DNA of 64,000 nucleotides from Omphalotus guepiniiformis. Lineage: Eukaryota > Basidiomycota > Agaricomycetes > Agaricales > Omphalotaceae. Of the stretch, positions 57,914 through 64,000 are shown piece by piece. Below the pieces are notes generated by a model, which was given only the letters and a program-made list of their open reading frames with translations, searched no databases and was not told where the DNA came from. Where the stretch lies: contig JAQOOI010000070.1 in NCBI GenBank assembly GCA_028554645.1, forward strand, positions 1,240,001 to 1,304,000, in the 5' to 3' direction. Both the position numbers and the translations under genes were made by a program. Numbering within the stretch: the stretch's first letter is position 1; each line of letters begins with the position of its first letter.

Positions 57914-58855
57914 ATGTTTCTTCCCGTGCTTTTTCTCGCGACTTTGGGTCTTGTAGTCCCCATTTTAGCGGCGCCTGCTCTCAAGCAACGTCAGAACTGT
58001 GCTGATGTCATGGTCGGCCTCATCCTATCCTGAAAGTCTGCGACTAATGTCGAGAGTAGGTGATCTTCGCCCGCGGTACCACAGAACCAGCTCCAATTGG
58101 CGCTATAGTCAGTGATCCAAATTCCCTGGGCGCTCTGGTTCTCATCGTTTCCGACGTGTAGGTTGGTCCCCCTTTCGAAGCTGCCTTGACTTCGGCTTTG
58201 GGGTCGAAGACACTGTCTTTCCAAGGGGTCGACTATCCGGCCAATATCCCTGGGTTTTTGGAAGGTGGTGACCCTCAAGGTTCTAGTACAATGGCGACGG
58301 ATGTAGGTCTCTTCATATCTATCATGGCAACCAACCTGATTTCCACTTAGCTCACGAATGCTGCCAACTCATGTCCTAATGTAAGATATACAGCACATAT
58401 TATTTCCATGAACCTAAATTTTAATCCCGAAACCATCGCAACTGCCAGGCGGCGATCGTGGCTGCTGGCTATAGCCAAGGCGGTCAACTTGTTCATAATT
58501 CAGCCAAGCAGATATCTGCGGATGTTGCCTCTCGCATCTCTTCCGTAGTCATTTTCGTGCGTGTTCTCCGAAAACCTGTCGTGTTCAAGTTCCACAGCGG
58601 TTAAACGAGGTTGTGATAGGGCGACCCAGATAATGGCGAAGCAATAGATCAAGTTTCCTCCAATAAGATCAAAGTGATCTGTCACACTGGCGACGATATC
58701 TGCCTTCATGGGGACCTGGTTTTGCCTCCTCACTTGTGCGTGATCAGTAACCAGCCTCTATATAATGGTCTAGGATTCTTAACCAGTTTCATACCTCTAG
58801 AACCTACGGGCAGAATGCGGCGGAGGCGGCACAATTCGTCGCATCTAATCTATAG
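57914..58855 (+). CDS. Secreted cutinase
   Basis: Short exons split by six introns hide this gene from simple frame scans. Spliced, it reads signal peptide MFLPVLFLATLGLVVPILAA, NCADVM, VIFARGTTEPAPIGAI, VGPPFEAALTSALGSKTLSF, QGVDYPANIPGFLEGGDPQG, LTNAANSCPN, AAIVAAGYSQGGQLVHNSAK (nucleophile GYSQG), ISSVVIFGDPDNG, VICHTGDDICLHGDLVLPPH (catalytic Asp in GDDIC) and LTYGQNAAEAAQFVASNL. The catalytic Ser, Asp and His, the four disulphide cysteines and the usual cutinase length are all present. Cutinases hydrolyse cutin and other polyesters outside the cell. The two regulators of the duplicated family lie on either side. Confidence 0.93.
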
Positions 58856-59214
58856 GTCCAAGAAGCCTGGATGCAGAGCAGATTAAATTACAAGGTTTCC
58901 AGCTGTGCTGTATGTTGAACGATTGACTTGTAAATTTTCGCTCGTTTTTGCATACTTAAGAGAAGTTCATTCACTTAACTCAAAATTTCCACCCAGAAAA
59001 GGATTAGCGGTACGTGAGTCAGCGTTTCCCTGGTGTGGTCACTAGCACTGGTGAATGAGGAAACTGAGAAAACTTTGAAAGGTCTGCTTAGTCATCTTAA
59101 AATAAGAAGGAAATTACTGTTAGACATCACTACATACCTTCGTTTACAAGGACTCGTATCGAATCAATAATTCTTGCGATTGCTTTCATTTTCTCGATAA
59201 AAGGATGTCAGAAG
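58856..59214. other. Spacer between cutinase and regulator paralog B
   Basis: 3' region of the cutinase and promoter of the regulator. No supported gene. Confidence 0.4.
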
Positions 59215-62200
59215 ACGGTCCCAGGAAGCGGAAAACACCCAACGCCTGTGACGAATGTTATCGTAGAAAGGGTACGTTCTCGCTGGACAGTCAATTCAAT
59301 CTTCACAGTGTAGCTCAAAAAACTGCCAGTTCGATGTGAGCCAACGACCACGTCCATCTGTTGTAATTAGTCTAAATCCCTTTCAATCAGGCGATGGTAA
59401 TGGTGTTCCGGGCAACAAATGTTCGGAATGTCTGGCTATGATGCTTTCGTGTACATACAACCTCACCAAGAAGGTAAGGATCGAAGTGCTTTGTATTACA
59501 GCAATGAGGTCAAGCTAATGGACATACAACAGAAACGCGGACCGAAACCAAGGTATGCAACAGAATACTACAATCTATCATCGGTGCTCTCTTAAAACAA
59601 TATCCAAGATCGTCGCCTCGAGCAGCAATCAACGATTCAGTGCAGTCCCTAATCACTGCAATACTATCCTCTCCAGACTCGTATCCTGTCCCTGACAGTC
59701 CTGACAATATTCGCGCGCTGTTAGTCGCTTTGGCTACTTATGCAAGAGATATGGAGAAGGAATTGGCCACATCGCGGAAGTCACACGTTAGCCCTTTACT
59801 TTCGGGCAGCACAGTTCCTTCACGTGTAGGAGCCCCCTTAAACCCCCAGGCGACCGATATAGACGTCAATGATGCACTTGCGAATCGAATGGACAATATC
59901 TCACTCAATGAATATCCTGGGCGGCATTTCGGCGCTTCGAGCCATTTTATGCTCCTTCGAACTGCCTTAGACATAAGGGACGACTTGAACGGCGAACCGC
60001 AGATGATCACGGTTGGACGCAAAACTATGCCATTCCGAGCATGTTCTGTGAGCGGTCCCATTGTGTCTTTGCGTTCTGATCTGAGCTTTGTATCGCATTT
60101 CAGTGGCACAAAAAACCCGTAAAGGAATCGCCAACTCACGTTTTCCCCGAGGACGATCTCTTGAAAGAGTTAGTCAACCTTTACTTTACCTTCATGCACC
60201 CACTCTACCCGCTTCTGCATCGACCGACATTTGAAAAATCTATCTCTGAAGGGCTGCATCTCAGGGAGAGCAGCTTTGGCGCGACAGTCCTAGCTGTCTG
60301 CGCACTAGGATCTCGTTACTCGAACGACCCCCGCAATCTCTACGAAGGATCTACCTCGGAGCACTCTCTAGGGTGGAAATACTTTTCGCAATTACATCTA
60401 GTACCGAGCTCATTCACAGAGGCAGCGTCACTTCATGAGATACAGTTGTACTGCGTGCGCTATCCAGCTGGTGGCTTATCATATTTGCTGAGTTTCGTCT
60501 ACATTCTAGCTTGCAGTGTCCTTCCTGTATCCAACCCTCGCTGCACCTGAAACATGGCCTTTAACTGGACTCGCGATGCGTCGTGCGCAGGAAGTTGGAG
60601 TGCACCGGAGAAGAATACTGGAGAAAAAAGATCCTAGACAGGGTCAGTTATGGAAGCGCGCGTTCTGGCAGCTCATGTCATTCGACGCAATCAGCAGCTC
60701 TGCACTCGGACGTCCCCAAACGACTAAAGCTGTTGAGTAAGCGACAAATTGTTCCTAGTCTGCATCTATCCTGATCCTGATACCTAGCTTCGACCTCGAT
60801 TTTCCTGTCGAGTGTGATGATGAATACTGGGATAGCTCTGACACAAAAGAAGCTTTCGGACAACCGGAAAATAAACCTTCTTACATGACATTTTGGACTC
60901 ATTACCTCAAACTAATGAAAATTGTCGGTACCGCCAACCAGACGATTGTAAGTCCTTCCGAATCTCCGGTTAAACATCCGATGACTACACTTCATTTGAA
61001 ATATTAGTATGTGGTGAATAAATCGGAGGTAAGAGGCAAGGAGGGTCTCTCCGAGGCTGAATGGAATCAGAATACCGTGATGGAACTCGACTCCGCATTA
61101 AACAGCTGGATGGACTCAATGCCAGAACATCGTAAGTCTACGCGAAATAGCATTCTATTCTGACTCTTTCTCATGTTTGCATAGTGAAGTATGATCCACA
61201 TCGTGAAGACGAGCTGTTTTCTCGCCAGTCGGTGATGCTTTACGCTTGTTACTATTGGGTTCAAATCCTAGTACACAAAACCTTCATTCCCCGACCTGGT
61301 CAAGAAAGCCTTTCGGGCTTCCCGTCGCTTGCGATTTGCGCAAATGCAGCACGATCATGTGTGCATATGCTTGCATTACATCACCAACGAAGCGATGTCC
61401 TTCATTCTCCTCAATTACTAGTAATGACATCTTGTCTCTCGCATGTCCTCGCTCTTAATACCCCTTGCTTTGTAGGCCCCTCTCTTCAGTGCCGCGGTTG
61501 CATTGTTGACCAACCTGTGGAAGGGTCTTCGGCACCAAGTGAGCTTGGATCCGAATAAGGAAATGATGGACGTAGAAACATGTCTTCACATCATGAATTT
61601 GTATGAGAAGAAGTGAGTATCTAAATCATATAGTCCAAGATAACTCCTTTTATAATCTTAGGTATGAAACAGCGGGTCGTCTGCGGTATGCGGACTACGT
61701 TGAACCTTTCTTTCACATCCTTACAGTGTCCTTTTTTTCAGCGATGTTCTGCAAGCGGTAATATCAGTGAGCCAGTTACCTCCATTGTCGAACATGTCAA
61801 CGTCAAAACGCGCTCGCAGTCCCTTGAGAAACGAGTTCGCGATCCAAGTCGACGTAGAAACTCACCGTGATCAACCTCCACGCCAGATTGCTGGTTCACG
61901 ACGGGTCTCCTTCCTTAAGAGCGGTGGCAGTACAGAAGCAATTGCTTCCAGTACCAACTGCTCTGAAGAGTCATTCGACGAGTCTAGATTCCGTCCCTTC
62001 CATTCAAGTGATACTGTAGGGTTACTGACACCGCAGGCCTTTGGCGTCAATGTGCCACTACTTCCGTTGTTTCCCGCAGACATATCAATCAACAGGACGG
62101 AAACTGCTTATGGTGTTGATGTGTCTCTGGCGGACCATTACCTTCCTCCGACGGAGTTCTCAGCAGGTGCGGAAGGTGGTCTCGATTTCTATCATTGCAT

Positions 62201-62416
62201 TCGTTTAGCAATTGCATCTCAGGCCAGCAACACGATGTCCCGTATTCGAACGCGGCACCCGAGTGGAGTCCAACGGGGCTGGCTGAATCTCGGTACGATT
62301 GTTTTTTGCAGGCTTTTTTGATGCTTAATGTCTGGGGTAGAAGTCAAACTGACTGGGACTCTTTCATGGCAAATGTCGATGAGTTATTACAGTATGTAAA
62401 TTCCAGAGAATTTTGA
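59215..62416 (+). CDS. Zn(II)2Cys6 transcription factor, paralog B
   Basis: Same exon plan as paralog A: MSEDGPRKRKTPNACDECYR, RKVRC, DGNGVPGNKCSECLAMMLSC after two introns, then KRGPKPR, SLITAILSSPDSYPVPDSPD, GRHFGASSHFMLLRTALDIR, FPEDDLLKELVNLYFTFMHP, LYPLLHRPTFEKSISEGLHL, ETWPLTGLAMRRAQEVGVHR, WKRAFWQLMSFDAISSSALG, FDLDFPVECDDEYWD, a block with WTHYLKLMKIVGTANQTI, YDPHREDELFSRQSVMLYAC, then SKRARSP, SSDTVGLLTPQAFGVNV and DWDSFMANVDELLQYVN. All exons join in frame. It lies 91 bases from the convergent third paralog. Target genes unknown; the cutinase just upstream is a candidate. Confidence 0.9.
60130..60458 (+). repeat. Near-identical inverted segment of regulator B (pair with 53200-53526)
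   Basis: Partner of the segment in regulator A; see that entry. The match runs from just after the LPFRAC exon to the codons for LHEIQLYC. Confidence 0.8.
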
Positions 62417-62507
62417 ACGCGTAGCTGGTAGTATAGATATAGCAATAAGTATGTAGTATGTAGTTGTACAACTCTATTCGGTAAAAAATCTACAAGAAAA
62501 AATACAT

Positions 62508-64000
62508 TCAATAACTTACAAATGTTGGACGAACGAAGCTTTGGGTATTGATAGCGTGCAACATCTGATCCACGTTTTCCATGAATGAGTTCCAGTCGTC
62601 TTGGTTACTAGTTAAAGAAAATCAATCGATGTTTATTGGAATAAGATACACCTTACCTTGGGTCTGATTCACTATAGACCAACCATGGAGGTAATGGGGC
62701 AACTTCAAGATCTTCCAGCCCGGGAAAGCTGGAATAATCTATAGAAGAAAGAACGTCAATGTGAAAAAGTTTTGAAGAAATTGTGGTCTCACGTTCTGAA
62801 GTCCCTGGGACAGCAGGGCTCACATGTAGGTCAACGGGAACACTATCACCGGCGCCATGCTGTGCCATGTCGACCACGTAGTTGGCGGAGTATAAATCCA
62901 CGTTTGGCAGTGTCTCTGCGCCACTGTAAACGCTCTGCGATGAAGCGAAGGCTGGAATGTAGGGAGAGTAAACGGTCGGTCCTGCAGGGATATTCTGATT
63001 TGTGGGAGCACGTTGAAGCGAGGACTGCCGCTGAGACACACGCTGCGACCCAGCAATTTGCCGCCTAGACTCTACCTCATTTACGACAGAGGCTTGAGAG
63101 TTTCGACCTCTTGATTCCATTTTTTCCAACCCTCTCGTCCGTTTGAGTGAAGGCTGAATCGGAAGCGGAGGTAGTTGGCTGACTGATATCACCGCGTCTA
63201 AAACATCACTGCAATGTGCGAATCGGCATTTGTGCGCTCAATCAAAGGTACGGAAAAACATACCGTAGACGACCTGCTGTCTCATACCTAAAAGTCATCA
63301 GTAACATTCCAAGAGAATCGTGATAAAAACACACTTCACTTCATACATCGTCATGAACTGTAAGCATTTATAGACATCACCCATTTCTCTCGACGAGTTG
63401 GTAGAAGATTTGGTCCGTATCCCATTCCAGAGATTGATTAACAAGATGATTCCACAGCTGAATAGCGGAGCCTGAGCACAAATTATTAGCAAGTGTACGC
63501 AAGGAGCCCTGAGAAACTAACCATAAGATGCGACGTCATGATGGTCTCCGTCCGCTGATGGTGAAGGCTCAACATATGAACGTATGATCGAGCAGCGTTA
63601 GCACAAATGGCAAGAGAGGGGTACCCGGAATTCGAGGTAGTGCCATGACGAATGAAAGGTCTGTGAACAAGAATCTGAAGCCAATAGAACGCCGCGTAGA
63701 GATTTATAGATTGATGATGAAAGACAATGTCCTCCTTCTGAGGGTCCCATTTCACTAAACACTGAAGTCAATGTGGAGAATGATCGTGGTCACAAAGAGA
63801 CTTACAGTGATGAGGAATAGAGTCGAACCATCTGTTCAATGCAGAAGCTAAGTCTGAGACCACCTTATCAGTGATGTCGAGGCCAGAGCCTGTGACAGCA
63901 TCGCCGCATAATTCTGCTCTCCTGACAGTATACTACACAGCTTCATTTCCAGCTCTGCTCGTCGAACAAACATGAAACTCACAATTGCGCGTTTGACTGC
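62508..64000 (-). CDS. Zn(II)2Cys6-family regulator, paralog C (5' partial)
   Basis: The 5' part, including the zinc cluster, lies beyond the window. Seen here: WDPQKEDIVFHHQSINLYAA, FYWLQILVHRPFIRHG, YPSLAICANAARSYVHMLSL, HHQRTE, a C-terminal ISVSQLPPLP and ESRRQIAGSQRVSQRQ, and the end DDWNSFMENVDQMLHAINTQ. These match paralogs A and B (YPSLAICANAARS, HMLALHHQR, RQIAGSRRVS, DWDSFMANVDE) but with clear divergence, so this is an older duplicate. Start outside the window; stop at 62508. Confidence 0.8.

Noticed and set aside
1..64000. Transposons, insertion sequences, CRISPR arrays, phage or viral genes
   Set aside because: No transposase, reverse transcriptase, terminal repeat or spaced repeat array was seen; the inverted duplications are gene paralogs, not mobile-element ends.

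Overview
This is nuclear DNA of a filamentous basidiomycete, most likely a mushroom-forming agaricomycete. The evidence is the gene structure (many introns of about 45-70 bases with GT-AG ends and very short exons), a class I hydrophobin, several Zn(II)2Cys6 regulators, a Kre9/Knh1-type GPI protein, a secreted class 3 lipase and a cutinase. All assignments come from reading translations, splice signals and motifs by eye; no database search was run. Exon joins were worked out from splice consensus plus continuity of conserved domains.

The left half (1-30 kb) is mostly housekeeping: the end of a Kre9/Knh1-like GPI protein, a secreted App1-type phosphatidate phosphatase, ORC3 and MCM4 as a divergent pair with an MCB-type (ACGCGT) element between them, a Zn(II)2Cys6 regulator, the nonsense-mediated decay factor UPF3, a full-length ABCC/MRP transporter, an FSH1-type serine hydrolase, an AGC-like protein kinase with a long tail, the splicing factor SYF2 and tRNA-Val(AAC).

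From 30.5 to 46.6 kb lies a hydrolase island: hydrophobin, class 3 lipase, a PM20D2-like M20 amidohydrolase, a Zn(II)2Cys6 regulator, an amidase-signature amidase, a second M20 amidohydrolase on the opposite strand, and a type B carboxylesterase. The two M20 genes are paralogs in inverted orientation that enclose the regulator and the amidase. This looks like an amide/N-acyl compound catabolic cluster, but its substrate cannot be read from sequence.

From 47.9 kb come an SF1B helicase (IGHMBP2/Hcs1 type) and then a second duplicated region. Two Zn(II)2Cys6 regulators lie in inverted orientation (51.2-54.4 kb and 59.2-62.4 kb) with one nearly identical internal stretch, and a third, more diverged paralog runs off the right edge. 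Between the inverted pair are a cutinase, an unrecognised nuclear-looking protein, and a short protein joining a WH1 domain to a CRIB/GTPase-binding region without any Arp2/3-activating tail.

Points most worth a second look: the WH1-CRIB protein, the patchwork identity of the regulator pair, the inverted M20/amidase cluster, the shared ORC3/MCM4 promoter with its MCB element, one apparent single-base frameshift in ORC3, two GC-AG introns, and TATA boxes at exactly the same distance (82 bases) from the start codon in three secreted-protein genes.
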